From the NCBI GenBank assembly GCA_020051095.1, contig JAGVJN010000042.1, positions 1 through 64,000 of the forward strand: 64,000 nt of DNA. Direction: 5' to 3'. A program made the position numbers and the translations under genes. The first letter of the stretch is position 1. Each line of letters begins with the position of its first letter. The notes under the pieces are model-generated. The model worked only from the letters and a program-made list of their open reading frames with translations, did not search any database and was not told where the DNA came from. Below are positions 1 to 8,582 of this stretch, one piece after another. This DNA is from Pseudomonadota bacterium. GTDB taxonomy: Bacteria; Pseudomonadota; Gammaproteobacteria; Legionellales; Legionellaceae.

Positions 1-39
1 CCAGCGTTCAATCTGAGCCAGGATCAAACTCTTCAGTTG
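1..39 (-). rRNA. rrs: 16S ribosomal RNA, 5' end only
   Basis: Read on the minus strand, the first ~39 bases match the conserved 5' end of bacterial 16S rRNA, including the universal 27F primer site (AGAGTTTGATCCTGGCTCAG). The gene runs off the left edge of the window, so only its start is present. The 5' boundary is set by analogy with the E. coli 16S start and could be off by a few bases. A promoter lies about 125 bases upstream. Confidence 0.97.
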
Positions 40-160
40 AATCCTATAGCGTCAGTTTAACTGACTTTACTTTATATCTTTGTACTTCGTCGCACTTTAC
101 AAGTGCCCACACAGTTTGTCTTTATTTTCTTAAGGAACTCGCCCAATCGGCGTAGGGTGC

Positions 161-188
161 ATTCTACGGATTTTTTACCCTTTGTCAA
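161..188 (-). promoter_or_regulatory. rRNA operon promoter
   Basis: On the minus strand there is a perfect -35 hexamer TTGACA (183-188), a 16-base spacer and a -10 hexamer TAGAAT (161-166), followed by the leader leading into 16S rRNA. The position and direction fit the main promoter of the rRNA operon. The leader between them has no open reading frame. Whether a second promoter exists closer to folA cannot be seen. Confidence 0.75.
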
Positions 189-287
189 ATGATTTTTTCA
201 ACTATTTTTATGAAATCCACTTTAATCATTGATAGACAATAAATGAGGAATTTATCGCCTTCGTTGTTTAATCCCACTGAACATTGA

Positions 288-770
288 CTATTTTTTTTGA
301 TAGGTTTTTAATTCAAACGGGTAGGGATTTTGTTCATCATTAGGAATATATTGGCAACTGACAACTTGCCATTGATTGGGATCAATGGCTGGGAAAAACG
401 TGTCTGCATCGAAGGACGCATGGATATGGGTAAGATAGAGCCTATCTGCTTGGGCTATGAGTTGTTGATACAATGTGGCACCTCCAATGATCATCACTTC
501 CTCATCTGTTTCACAACTTGACAATGCCTCGTCAATACTCACATAGACATCCACACCATTTAAGGCTGATTCTGTCCGGGATATAACGATATTTCTTCTT
601 CCAGGCAAAGGTTTTCCGATTGATTGAAATGTCTTTCTCCCCATGACGATCGGTTTCCCCATTGTCATTTGTTTAAATCGTTTTAAATCATTGGGTAGGT
701 GACATAAAAGTTGATTGCCTTTTCCAATGCCCATGTTCCGATCCACCGCAGCGATTAGACTAAGTTTCAT
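288..770 (-). CDS. folA: Dihydrofolate reductase
   Basis: The product (160 residues) reduces dihydrofolate to tetrahydrofolate with NADPH, in the cytoplasm, and is the target of trimethoprim. The N-terminus has the typical substrate-site segment LPNDLKRF with the catalytic acid at Asp28, then the NADPH-binding stretch GRKTFQSIGKPLPGR and the late motif IIGGATLYQQ. Length is normal for chromosomal FolA. The start at 770 is chosen because the family begins with M-K-L-S-L-I-A-A; the longer frame to 824 would add 18 unrelated residues lying inside pdxA. It is the last gene of a leftward group with pdxA and surA, one base after the pdxA stop, and probably co-transcribed with them. Confidence 0.96.
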   Translation of the reverse strand: MKLSLIAAVDRNMGIGKGNQLLCHLPNDLKRFKQMTMGKPIVMGRKTFQSIGKPLPGRRNIVISRTESALNGVDVYVSIDEALSSCETDEEVMIIGGATLYQQLIAQADRLYLTHIHASFDADTFFPAIDPNQWQVVSCQYIPNDEQNPYPFELKTYQKK

Positions 771-771
771 G

Positions 772-1752
772 TCATACCTCCTTTCGACGAGCTTGAACAA
801 GCTTCCAAGCATATTGGGTTGCATAAATTAAGCTATCGGGGCTAGCTTTTCCTGTGCCAGCCAAGGGAAGGGCAGTCCCATGATCCACCGAAGTACGAAT
901 GATTGGCAGGCCAAGTGTCACATTGGCTGTGTGATGGAACCCAGCATATTTGATTACAGGAAGGCCTTGATCATGGTACATGGTTAAGTAGACATCTGCG
1001 TTGGCATATTCAGGCGTGCAAAATAAAGTATCCGCTGGAATAGGACCTGACAAATGCAGGCCTTTTGCGGATAATTGTTGAATGACTGGCTCAATCACAT
1101 CAATTTCTTCTCGCCCCAAGTAGCCATTTTCACCCGCATGGGGATTCAAACCGGATAAAACGATCATTGGCTTTTCAATACTAAATAATTCACGCATGGC
1201 TTTATCAATAATTTCAATCACATTCGTTAACAGCGATGGCGTAATCGCTTTTGCTACTTTCGCTAAGGGGAGGTGAGTGGTCACTAAAGCAACACGCATT
1301 GTCTCACATGCTAACATCATAACGACCTGTTCTGTGGAACATAAATTGGCCAAATATTCCGTGTGTCCTGTAAAATCTATCCCCGCCTCATTGATTATTG
1401 CTTTATGAACTGGCGCTGTGACCATTGCGCTCATTTGATCTTGCATACATAATGCAGCCGCTGTTTCAATCAACCGCAATACATAGCCACTGTTGGCTGG
1501 CTCTAAGACGCCTGGGGTGACTTTTGCAGAAACGGCTTGATGGTAGACATATAATTTCTTGGGATCCATTTCGTCGATGGATTCACCCTGATAAGGCATC
1601 AAATCGACGTTAATATTTAACTGTTGCTTTCGTGCATTTAACAAATCCATATCAGCCAACACCACAACCGGTAGATTGGCTGACATGAGGGACAAGCAGA
1701 TATCGGGGCCAATCCCGGATGGTTCACCGGAGGTGACTACGATTGGGTTCAT
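772..1752 (-). CDS. pdxA: 4-hydroxythreonine-4-phosphate dehydrogenase
   Basis: PdxA (326 residues) oxidises 4-phosphohydroxy-L-threonine in the DXP-dependent route to pyridoxal 5'-phosphate. Family signatures are the opening TSGEPSGIGPDI, the metal-ligand histidine segments TGHTEYLA and YHDQGLPVIKYAGF, and GLPIIRTSVDHGTA near the C-terminus. The start at 1752 gives the family N-terminus MNPIVVTSG and overlaps the surA stop as ATGA, a classic translational coupling. A longer in-frame reading back to 1872 lies inside surA and is rejected. The surA-pdxA adjacency is well known from enterobacteria (surA-pdxA-ksgA); here ksgA is replaced by folA. Confidence 0.96.
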   Translation of the reverse strand: MNPIVVTSGEPSGIGPDICLSLMSANLPVVVLADMDLLNARKQQLNINVDLMPYQGESIDEMDPKKLYVYHQAVSAKVTPGVLEPANSGYVLRLIETAAALCMQDQMSAMVTAPVHKAIINEAGIDFTGHTEYLANLCSTEQVVMMLACETMRVALVTTHLPLAKVAKAITPSLLTNVIEIIDKAMRELFSIEKPMIVLSGLNPHAGENGYLGREEIDVIEPVIQQLSAKGLHLSGPIPADTLFCTPEYANADVYLTMYHDQGLPVIKYAGFHHTANVTLGLPIIRTSVDHGTALPLAGTGKASPDSLIYATQYAWKLVQARRKEV

Positions 1753-3044
1753 GCTAAAGACTTGTCCAAGATTTTCACATACGCTTGGGATTTTAAATTT
1801 TGTTGCCAATTCTGAACAGCGTCCATCATTTTGCGCTGATGCAAGAACTGACGCACCTGCTGTTTGCGCCAAGTCTCCGTATCATCGACATTTTTACGTT
1901 CCAGTACTTGGATAATGTGCCAGCCAAACCCTGTTTTTACGGGCTTACCTACCTCGTTAAGATTAAGTTTATTCATGGCTTCTTCAAAGGGTGGTACGGT
2001 TTCTCCAGGTGATATCCATCCTAAATCGCCCCCTTTACCACCCGACACAGTATCCGCCGAGTAGGCTTTTGCCAATCTTGCAAAATCTTGGCCTGATTTT
2101 AATCGTTGATAAAGGCTTATTGCTTTATTTTCAGCCTCAGTTTCTGTGATATCAGGCGTTTTTTTAATCAAAATATGACGAACATGCGTTTTTAATACGT
2201 TGTGATGTGGGTCATTCCCTTTTATTGATAAAAGTTTGATAAACTGGAGTCCATTACCCGCTCGAATAGGTCCAAGTATCTGGCCGACTCTCATCTTTGC
2301 GACATATTTTGCATAAAGTTCGGGTATTTCAGGCAAATGCCGTGTCCCTAAATCATTTTGTTCTAACAAAAAGTCATCCGCTTTTTGATTAGCAACAATC
2401 TTTGAGAAATCAGGATCTTTTAACAAAGCTTGTTGGATATTTTGCGCTAATTTTTCGGCTTTCGCTAATTGTTCACTACTAGGCTCATCATCTAAAGGAA
2501 TGACCAAATTTTTTAAATGGTAGGCCTGATTGCTCATGTCTGCCGATTTGGAGGTTTTCAAATAGTCATTGACTTGCTCTTCGGAAATAGCCACATCTTT
2601 GGCAACAGCCTTTTGTTGCAAACGCATTAACGTTAACTCCGTTTTGATGCTATTGCGATACGCTTTCCAATCGATTCCTTTTTGTTCCATCATTTGGCGA
2701 AACTGGGAGAGTGTTGAATTATTTTTTTTAGCGATTTGCGTTATCGCTTGATTGACCTCTGTGCTATCGACTTCAATATTGTTCATTTTCGCCAGTTGCA
2801 ATTGCAAATTGGTAAGAATCAGTTGCTGTAAAACTTGCTTTTCTAAAATCGACCGCTGTGGAATTTCTTGGCCTTGTATTCGCAATTGCTGCTCAATTTC
2901 AGCGACCCTATCCTCTAATTGGCTTTGGGTAATAACGCCATCATTGACAACCGCAACCATCTTATCCAGCGTATTCGCTGACAAGGATGTGACAACCAAT
3001 AATAAAGACCCTATCAAGCTTATTCGTTTTATAAAATACCACAT
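1749..3044 (-). CDS. surA: Periplasmic peptidyl-prolyl isomerase / chaperone SurA
   Basis: SurA (431 residues) escorts unfolded outer-membrane proteins through the periplasm. It has a signal peptide (residues ~1-24, WYFIKRISLIGSLLLVVTSLSA), a helical chaperone domain beginning LDKMVAVVNDGVITQSQLE, and two parvulin domains, the second clear at THVRHILIKKTPDIT through GGDLGWISPGETVPPFE and GFGWHIIQVLERK. The start at 3044 is preferred over 3059 because GAGGG lies 8 bases before it, and that motif is inside the longer reading. Downstream is pdxA (ATGA overlap) and upstream lptD, its best-known client, 154 bases away, so the gene pair fits an outer-membrane assembly unit. Confidence 0.96.
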   Translation of the reverse strand: MWYFIKRISLIGSLLLVVTSLSANTLDKMVAVVNDGVITQSQLEDRVAEIEQQLRIQGQEIPQRSILEKQVLQQLILTNLQLQLAKMNNIEVDSTEVNQAITQIAKKNNSTLSQFRQMMEQKGIDWKAYRNSIKTELTLMRLQQKAVAKDVAISEEQVNDYLKTSKSADMSNQAYHLKNLVIPLDDEPSSEQLAKAEKLAQNIQQALLKDPDFSKIVANQKADDFLLEQNDLGTRHLPEIPELYAKYVAKMRVGQILGPIRAGNGLQFIKLLSIKGNDPHHNVLKTHVRHILIKKTPDITETEAENKAISLYQRLKSGQDFARLAKAYSADTVSGGKGGDLGWISPGETVPPFEEAMNKLNLNEVGKPVKTGFGWHIIQVLERKNVDDTETWRKQQVRQFLHQRKMMDAVQNWQQNLKSQAYVKILDKSLA

Positions 3045-3198
3045 AACTATTACCCTCAAATGGAATCCAAGTCACGCTAGGTGGTTTAAACTTGGCTATA
3101 TACCTGTGATTATGCGTAATGGTACGTCAAAGGTTTCATTATATGCAAGCCTAACGATCGCTTAAAAGACAATTTGCAAAAAATAATATCATTCACCA

Positions 3199-5790
3199 TC
3201 AGCGCAATTGCGCCGACCTAAATAGATCCTGATACCCTAGCACATACGTCTGGATGGCACCTGTTGGATCGGATGTCGCTAATGAACCCAGCCCCTTAAA
3301 TAAAATCTGGAAATACACGTTATTATTATATTGGGGACGTAGTTGTTGATTTAAACTATAGAAATTGCGACCCGCTGTCACGCGAAATGCCCAACAACAA
3401 GAGTCATATTGCACGCCTGCTAATGACATCATTTCATAGTGTTTACTTAAGTTAAAACTATAAGCACCCAACACGCTCCAGTAATCAGTGAGAGGCCAAG
3501 CAAATGAAGTTGATATCTGATTTAAGGCATTATTTTGTGGCAGACCATTAGCAATCTGAGTTGTATCACCGTTAACTAAATAAGTATAACCTATATTAAA
3601 TAACTGATTGACACCCATCTCATAATGCATATTGATGTGGGTATTGTCGGTAGAGCGCGTTGCTGGATCCCAGGCATAATCACCGGTCATCGACAATCGC
3701 GACATTAACCGAACAACGCCGCGCACAACAGCTGGCGAATTGCGGCTGGTTGGATCAAGAAATCCAAGTGCTTGTTGGTTATTGATGCAATCAATATCCC
3801 CGGGATAGCATAGTGGCACCGTTCGATTGCGAAAATAGCGTATTTGTCCTGCCGATAATTGGGCAACTTCGGTTCCTGTCCCTTGGTTAATAAAGCGGGT
3901 TGACAGGGCATAGGATAATTGATTGGCATCACCTATGCGATCGTTGCCTGAAAAACGGTTAATCCGAAACAATTGATTATAGGTGAAAATCATATTTCCG
4001 GAATCAAACACGGGAATGGCTGACTGATCTTGTGCCGGTACATAGAGATAATATAACCTCGGCTCAATGGTTTGCATCCAGCTTTGCCCATAGGCATCGT
4101 AGTATCGATCAAAAAACAGTCCACCATCCACGCCTGCTCGACCAATGGTGCTACTAATTTTGTTATCAATGGGCATCGGGCTATTCGCGAGCTGATAATT
4201 TCGCTGCACGGCATCAAATGTTGGTCTGATATAGCCCCAAGTCTGATTGAATGGAACGGTCCAGACTGGATTGAAATAGGTTCGACCACCTTCCACGGTT
4301 TTGCGAGAACGGTCTGGCCATACAAAATAGTCAAACTGGGCATTCACATCCAACATACTATCAAGCGGTAAATCCCCATAATGGCCTTGTCCAAGAAGCT
4401 GGGGTAGTCTTTGATATATTAAATTGATTGGCGTTTGGTTAAAGGGATTTAGGGTCTGGTAGGATTGAATGGCCGTACGCCATAACCAATGCTCTGTGTT
4501 ATAGGTTAAATCGGCTTGACGCAACAATTGCCTGGCAGTGGCCATGGATAAGTTGGAGTTAAAATCCTCTAGATAATAATCGTCGGAAACCTGATTGACA
4601 TCTAAATGAAATCTTAGATTGGGAGTAATCAGCGTGTTGTTACGTACCGTGCCATTCCATCGCGTATCACTATCAAACCTTATACCTTGGTAGGTATTGA
4701 TATTGTCATTTTTAAATTTTTTAAAGGCGCGGTCATTTGGCAGGATATTCCCTGTAATATAGCTTCTTGAATAGTCATTTAAATAGCGGAACTCGCCACC
4801 AATCATCAAACCACGCAACGTGTAAATATGAGGGACAATGGTTGCATCATAATTGGGCGCAATGTTCCAGTAATAAGGGATGGCCAAATCATATCCACCC
4901 AAATTGGTGTATCCTTTGATGGGAATTAAAAACCCGGATTGCCGATCATTACTGGTGGGAAAACTTAAATAAGGAAAGTAGGCGACCGTTTTATCCTTAA
5001 CCCGTAATCGAGCTTGGCGAGCGACACCTTTATGTTTGGTATTATCCAAACTGATTTTGTTTGCTTGAATTTCCCAAGCATTGTCAGTTGGAGCACAAGT
5101 CGTATAGGTTGCGTCATGAAGAATCAGGTCCTTATTGCCTTTGCGTATGACTTTTTTGGCACGACCCCATGCGGGCAAAACTGCGGCAATGCGGTTTAAA
5201 TTAAACCGATATAGGACTTGTTCAACGATTCCTGAACGTGAGGATACAAAAATGGTCGCTCGATTTGCCAGCATCAGTCGGTCTGGCTCTCGATAAGTCA
5301 CATGATTCAGCAAGATGATTTTATCCACCTGATTAGTGCGCTTATTTCGGTAGATATAAGCCGTATCAGCTGTGACAACTCTGTCTGACTGCTCAACTTG
5401 CACATCACCTTGAAGCTTTGATTCACCGGCACTGGCAAACGAAACGTGATTGGCTTGAATCTCAATTTTGCCCGGGGGAAGATTAACAATCGGTAAGGGC
5501 GTGTAGCGACCTGGGCAAATGCCATAGGGTTCTGTTTGCCAGTGCAAACAGCGCGCAATTTGTTGCCTTTCGCTAGTGGTTAACGCAGGATTCGATAACC
5601 ACACGCAAGCCTTGATCGTTTCATTCGCAACCACAGAAACAGGTGCCCCCCCAGCCATACCAGCAAACCCGCTTTTTGCCAGGATGCCAGCTAGTAGGGT
5701 AACGATAGCAAATAGCATCAACGTGAATCGACGCCAATAATCCTTATCTGTTTTTATTTTTCTTAATTTTACGATTTTCACCAACGTCAA
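3199..5790 (-). CDS. lptD: LPS-assembly outer membrane protein LptD
   Basis: LptD forms the outer-membrane barrel that, with the LptE lipoprotein, inserts lipopolysaccharide into the outer leaflet. The protein has a hydrophobic signal segment (FTLMLFAIVTLLAGILAKSG), a periplasmic OstA-like jellyroll domain (IEIQANHVSFASAGESKLQG, DTAYIYRNKRTNQVDK), then a long barrel of alternating aromatic strands. Cysteines occur in the N-terminal part (KACVW, ARCLHW, GICPGRY) and as an adjacent pair near the C-terminus (SCCWAF), fitting the disulfides needed for LptD maturation. Length (up to 863 residues) is at the long end of the family. The start is uncertain: the reading to 5790 begins with TTG, a GTG lies at 5781, and the first ATG is at 5718. 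Confidence 0.93.
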   Translation of the reverse strand: MTLVKIVKLRKIKTDKDYWRRFTLMLFAIVTLLAGILAKSGFAGMAGGAPVSVVANETIKACVWLSNPALTTSERQQIARCLHWQTEPYGICPGRYTPLPIVNLPPGKIEIQANHVSFASAGESKLQGDVQVEQSDRVVTADTAYIYRNKRTNQVDKIILLNHVTYREPDRLMLANRATIFVSSRSGIVEQVLYRFNLNRIAAVLPAWGRAKKVIRKGNKDLILHDATYTTCAPTDNAWEIQANKISLDNTKHKGVARQARLRVKDKTVAYFPYLSFPTSNDRQSGFLIPIKGYTNLGGYDLAIPYYWNIAPNYDATIVPHIYTLRGLMIGGEFRYLNDYSRSYITGNILPNDRAFKKFKNDNINTYQGIRFDSDTRWNGTVRNNTLITPNLRFHLDVNQVSDDYYLEDFNSNLSMATARQLLRQADLTYNTEHWLWRTAIQSYQTLNPFNQTPINLIYQRLPQLLGQGHYGDLPLDSMLDVNAQFDYFVWPDRSRKTVEGGRTYFNPVWTVPFNQTWGYIRPTFDAVQRNYQLANSPMPIDNKISSTIGRAGVDGGLFFDRYYDAYGQSWMQTIEPRLYYLYVPAQDQSAIPVFDSGNMIFTYNQLFRINRFSGNDRIGDANQLSYALSTRFINQGTGTEVAQLSAGQIRYFRNRTVPLCYPGDIDCINNQQALGFLDPTSRNSPAVVRGVVRLMSRLSMTGDYAWDPATRSTDNTHINMHYEMGVNQLFNIGYTYLVNGDTTQIANGLPQNNALNQISTSFAWPLTDYWSVLGAYSFNLSKHYEMMSLAGVQYDSCCWAFRVTAGRNFYSLNQQLRPQYNNNVYFQILFKGLGSLATSDPTGAIQTYVLGYQDLFRSAQLR

Positions 5791-5891
5791 AATGCCTTAT
5801 GATCGAACACAATCAGGGTAATCCTACCTGATATACCCAAAACCTCTCAATACCACCGTATTGGCGTTAACTGGGTATAATTAACCGATCA

Positions 5892-5956
5892 GATGTTCTA
5901 TACCTGCCAACCCTATCGTTGGCATAGGTCCTTGAGATAAGATGACATAGAACATC
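5892..5956. repeat. Nested inverted repeat in the lptD/amgK divergent gap
   Basis: A 10-bp perfect inverted repeat (GATGTTCTAT at 5892-5901, ATAGAACATC at 5947-5956) encloses a second hairpin made of CCAAC and GTTGG. It sits between the divergent starts of lptD and amgK. It could be a cruciform-type repeat, an operator, or a structured leader of amgK. Nothing in the sequence decides between these. Confidence 0.5.
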
Positions 5957-5986
5957 GATAACACATAAAATGAGAAGAAGTATACC

Positions 5987-6964
5987 ATGTCTACACGAGA
6001 AAGCGCACTACAATCTTGGTTGTCTGAGCGACTGCCTACGCAGCAATTCACCCTGTCGCTGCTCGCCGGCGATGCAAGTTTTCGCCGCTACTATCGCATT
6101 AATCATCAAGGAAAATCCTGGGTCGTCATGGATGCCCCACCAGAGCGCGAACCAATCACCGCCTTTTTAGCCATCGATCACTTGTTAAATTCGCATGGAC
6201 TCCATGTGCCTCGCATTGAGGCAGCAACCAATGAAATGGGGTTTATCTTGATGGAAGATTTAGGCGATGCCTTGTTTTTAGACTTGCTAACAAAAGACTC
6301 TGCAAACGAATTATATCAACACGCTCTCGATTTGCTGGTAACCATGCAGTCCATTCCCACTGAGCAATCGAGTTTAAGTCATTATGATAGCAATCGCCTT
6401 TTAACCGAACTGCACCTTTTTATTGATTGGTTCTGTCTTAAATACCTAGCATTAGATCTTCACCAACAAGAAATCACTCAATTAACAGAGATTTTCACCA
6501 ACCTTGCCCAAGAGGTCGCAAATCAAGCATCTTGTTTTGTTCATCGGGATTACCATTCCCGCAATATTATGGCCATTAGTAACCATCCCATTAAACTCAG
6601 CATCATCGATTTCCAAGACGCAGTTATTGGTCCTTATACCTATGATGTCGTTTCACTTCTCAAAGATTGTTACATCGATTGGCCTTCTGATCAGCAACAA
6701 CAATGGTGTCACTATTATTTTAAACAGAGTGCTTTTCACGAAAACATAAGTTTCGACCAATTTATGTTAGACTATCATTTGTGTGGCTTGCAACGCCATT
6801 TGCGCGTGCTTGGCACCTTTTCACGACTCTATCTACGTGATGGAAAAGATCGCTATTTAGCCGACATGCCGAGGATTATGAACTATATAACCCATGCGTT
6901 ATCCGAAACAGGGAAATACCCTGCTTTGCAACAGTTTTTCAGTGAGCGAGTGAAATTACCATGA
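5987..6964 (+). CDS. amgK: N-acetylmuramate/N-acetylglucosamine anomeric kinase (AmgK)
   Basis: This 325-residue aminoglycoside-phosphotransferase-fold protein is the likely AmgK, which phosphorylates recovered MurNAc at C1 in cell-wall recycling. The APH core is clear: ILMEDLGDALF (hinge), catalytic loop FVHRDYHSRNIM, and metal-binding IIDFQDAVIGPYTYDVVSL. The first assignment by fold alone would be a generic phosphotransferase; the specific call rests on the next gene, murU, with which it overlaps by four bases (ATGA). That pair is the hallmark of the bypass pathway to UDP-MurNAc known from Pseudomonas, which gives intrinsic fosfomycin tolerance. Divergent from lptD. Confidence 0.88.
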   Translation: MSTRESALQSWLSERLPTQQFTLSLLAGDASFRRYYRINHQGKSWVVMDAPPEREPITAFLAIDHLLNSHGLHVPRIEAATNEMGFILMEDLGDALFLDLLTKDSANELYQHALDLLVTMQSIPTEQSSLSHYDSNRLLTELHLFIDWFCLKYLALDLHQQEITQLTEIFTNLAQEVANQASCFVHRDYHSRNIMAISNHPIKLSIIDFQDAVIGPYTYDVVSLLKDCYIDWPSDQQQQWCHYYFKQSAFHENISFDQFMLDYHLCGLQRHLRVLGTFSRLYLRDGKDRYLADMPRIMNYITHALSETGKYPALQQFFSERVKLP

Positions 6965-7641
6965 AAACGGCGATGATCTTAGCAGCAGGCCGAGGTGAGC
7001 GCTTACGACCTTTGACCTGGGAAAAGCCCAAATGCCTTACAGACATCCATAGTCTGCCATTATTAGGCATCCATCTGAAACATTTAGCAGACAGCGGTTT
7101 TCACAAAATCGTGGTTAACCATGCCTATTTAGGCAGTTTAATTCGTGACTATGTGAAAAATTTTCATAGCCAAGGGATGGAGGTCTTGTTATCGCCTGAA
7201 CCGGTTGGAGGATTAGAAACCGGTGGTGGCATACGAAATGCACTACCCTTGTTGGGAGATGAACCGTTTGTGGCTGTCAATGCCGATATTGTCACCGATT
7301 TTGATTATGCTTGTTTGCCAAGCATTTCCCCTGAAAAAGCCCATATTGTTCTGGTGGAAAAAAACCAGATGCCGGGAAAAGGGGACTTTGATCTTTCGCC
7401 CTCGGGTTTAGCTTCGAATAATCCCAAACGTTATACCTATGCTGGAATTGCTTGTTATCACCCAGCCATGTTTTATCAGCACCCGATAGGACGCTATTCA
7501 GTCACTCCTATTTTACGACAATTGGCTGACAATCACTGTTTGACAGCACAACTGCATAAGGGGAAATGGATGGATATTGGTTGCCTACAAGGACTGAAAG
7601 CTGCGCAAACGATGATGTTAAAATCTAACGATCGTTGTTAG
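6961..7641 (+). CDS. murU: N-acetylmuramate-1-phosphate uridylyltransferase MurU
   Basis: The 226-residue protein belongs to the nucleotidyltransferase sugar-1-phosphate family. It has the signature N-terminus MILAAGRGERLRPLTWEKPKCL, the sugar-binding region GGLETGGGIRNALPLLG, the metal-binding NADIVTDFD, and the terminal W-M-D-I-G segment. With AmgK it would convert MurNAc-1-phosphate to UDP-MurNAc, bypassing the fosfomycin-sensitive de novo step. It starts within the amgK stop codon and ends tail-to-tail with, and overlapping by four bases, the leftward unknown gene at 7638-8489. Confidence 0.9.
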   Translation: MKTAMILAAGRGERLRPLTWEKPKCLTDIHSLPLLGIHLKHLADSGFHKIVVNHAYLGSLIRDYVKNFHSQGMEVLLSPEPVGGLETGGGIRNALPLLGDEPFVAVNADIVTDFDYACLPSISPEKAHIVLVEKNQMPGKGDFDLSPSGLASNNPKRYTYAGIACYHPAMFYQHPIGRYSVTPILRQLADNHCLTAQLHKGKWMDIGCLQGLKAAQTMMLKSNDRC

Positions 7642-8489
7642 CCACCACTGGTCGAAGCTGGCCCAGATGGGGTTTCGTCGGGATGAACATCCACACCTTC
7701 TTCATCCGCCATCCCTTCCGTTTTAATACCTTTTTTAAGCGAATCTTCAACCATTTGTTTCCTATCTGCTTCACTAACGGGAGGACCGGATGGGAAAGCA
7801 CGTCTAACGACATTGGTTTGTAGTCCTTTCGATTTCATAAACGCGCCAAACCCGTCTTTCACATCTTGCACTCGTTTAAAAATCTCCTCCCTATTCATCA
7901 ACATCTCTTCGCCTTTGTCATTTTGTTTAATTTTCCCTTTGTCATCCACTTCATAAAGCTGGCCGTTTTTATAAAATATGCCTTTTTCAGCAAGCCGCGC
8001 TTTAAACACGTTATCCAGCTCCTCGACCAGCGTTTTATTGTCCAACGGTTTGCCATTTAGTTTATAGCCACGAACAAATTGGGATTTCTCATTCACAGCA
8101 AAGTCTAACTCCAACTCGCCTTTTAATTCGCCATTCTCATCAAGCAATCCCGCCTGTTTGAACAATGCTTTAATATTGTCTAAGGATTTATCGGCTAAAA
8201 ATTCTTGTAGACTTTTGAAATCTGTTAGCGGTTCACTTCCGCCATTCCATTCTCGACCAGAAGTTTGCCGTCTTGAAACTTCTGACACACTCGATGCAAA
8301 ATCAACGAACTTTTTGATAACTGGCAAGGCTGCCTCAAGATTTCCCAAACGCTTAGCCACACGGACTTGGGCAAAATAAGCGGCCTCCGGCGTTGAAATG
8401 GTGTCTAACATTTTCAACAGCGCGTCTTTATCTGGCATTAATTGGACGTTATCCATGCCAACCGTGGTTGTTTTATATTTTCCTTTCAT
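7638..8489 (-). CDS. Unknown protein, charged, soluble
   Basis: I do not recognise this 283-residue protein. It has no signal peptide or membrane segment. The N-terminal half is predicted helical (DNVQLMPDKDALLKMLDTI, VAKRLGNLEAALPVIKKFVDF). The middle contains LFKQAGLLDENGELKGELEL and a beta-like stretch with GIFYKNGQLYEVDDKGKIK, which reads like a small repeat of 'G-x-L-x-x-x-x-G' turns. The C-terminus is acidic then Pro/Ser/Gly-rich (DVHPDETPSGPASTSGG) and probably disordered. It is separated by 93 bases from a second acidic unknown gene on the same strand. Type IV effectors in Legionellales often have this look, but there is no domain to support that here. Confidence 0.7.
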   Translation of the reverse strand: MKGKYKTTTVGMDNVQLMPDKDALLKMLDTISTPEAAYFAQVRVAKRLGNLEAALPVIKKFVDFASSVSEVSRRQTSGREWNGGSEPLTDFKSLQEFLADKSLDNIKALFKQAGLLDENGELKGELELDFAVNEKSQFVRGYKLNGKPLDNKTLVEELDNVFKARLAEKGIFYKNGQLYEVDDKGKIKQNDKGEEMLMNREEIFKRVQDVKDGFGAFMKSKGLQTNVVRRAFPSGPPVSEADRKQMVEDSLKKGIKTEGMADEEGVDVHPDETPSGPASTSGG

Positions 8490-8582
8490 AATCTTTCAAT
8501 ATCGCATTGTTTTATACAGTTATAGCGAAGCTATCATAAATTTTCAATCCAATGAATGAACCACATGAAAAATGTTGTCTCG

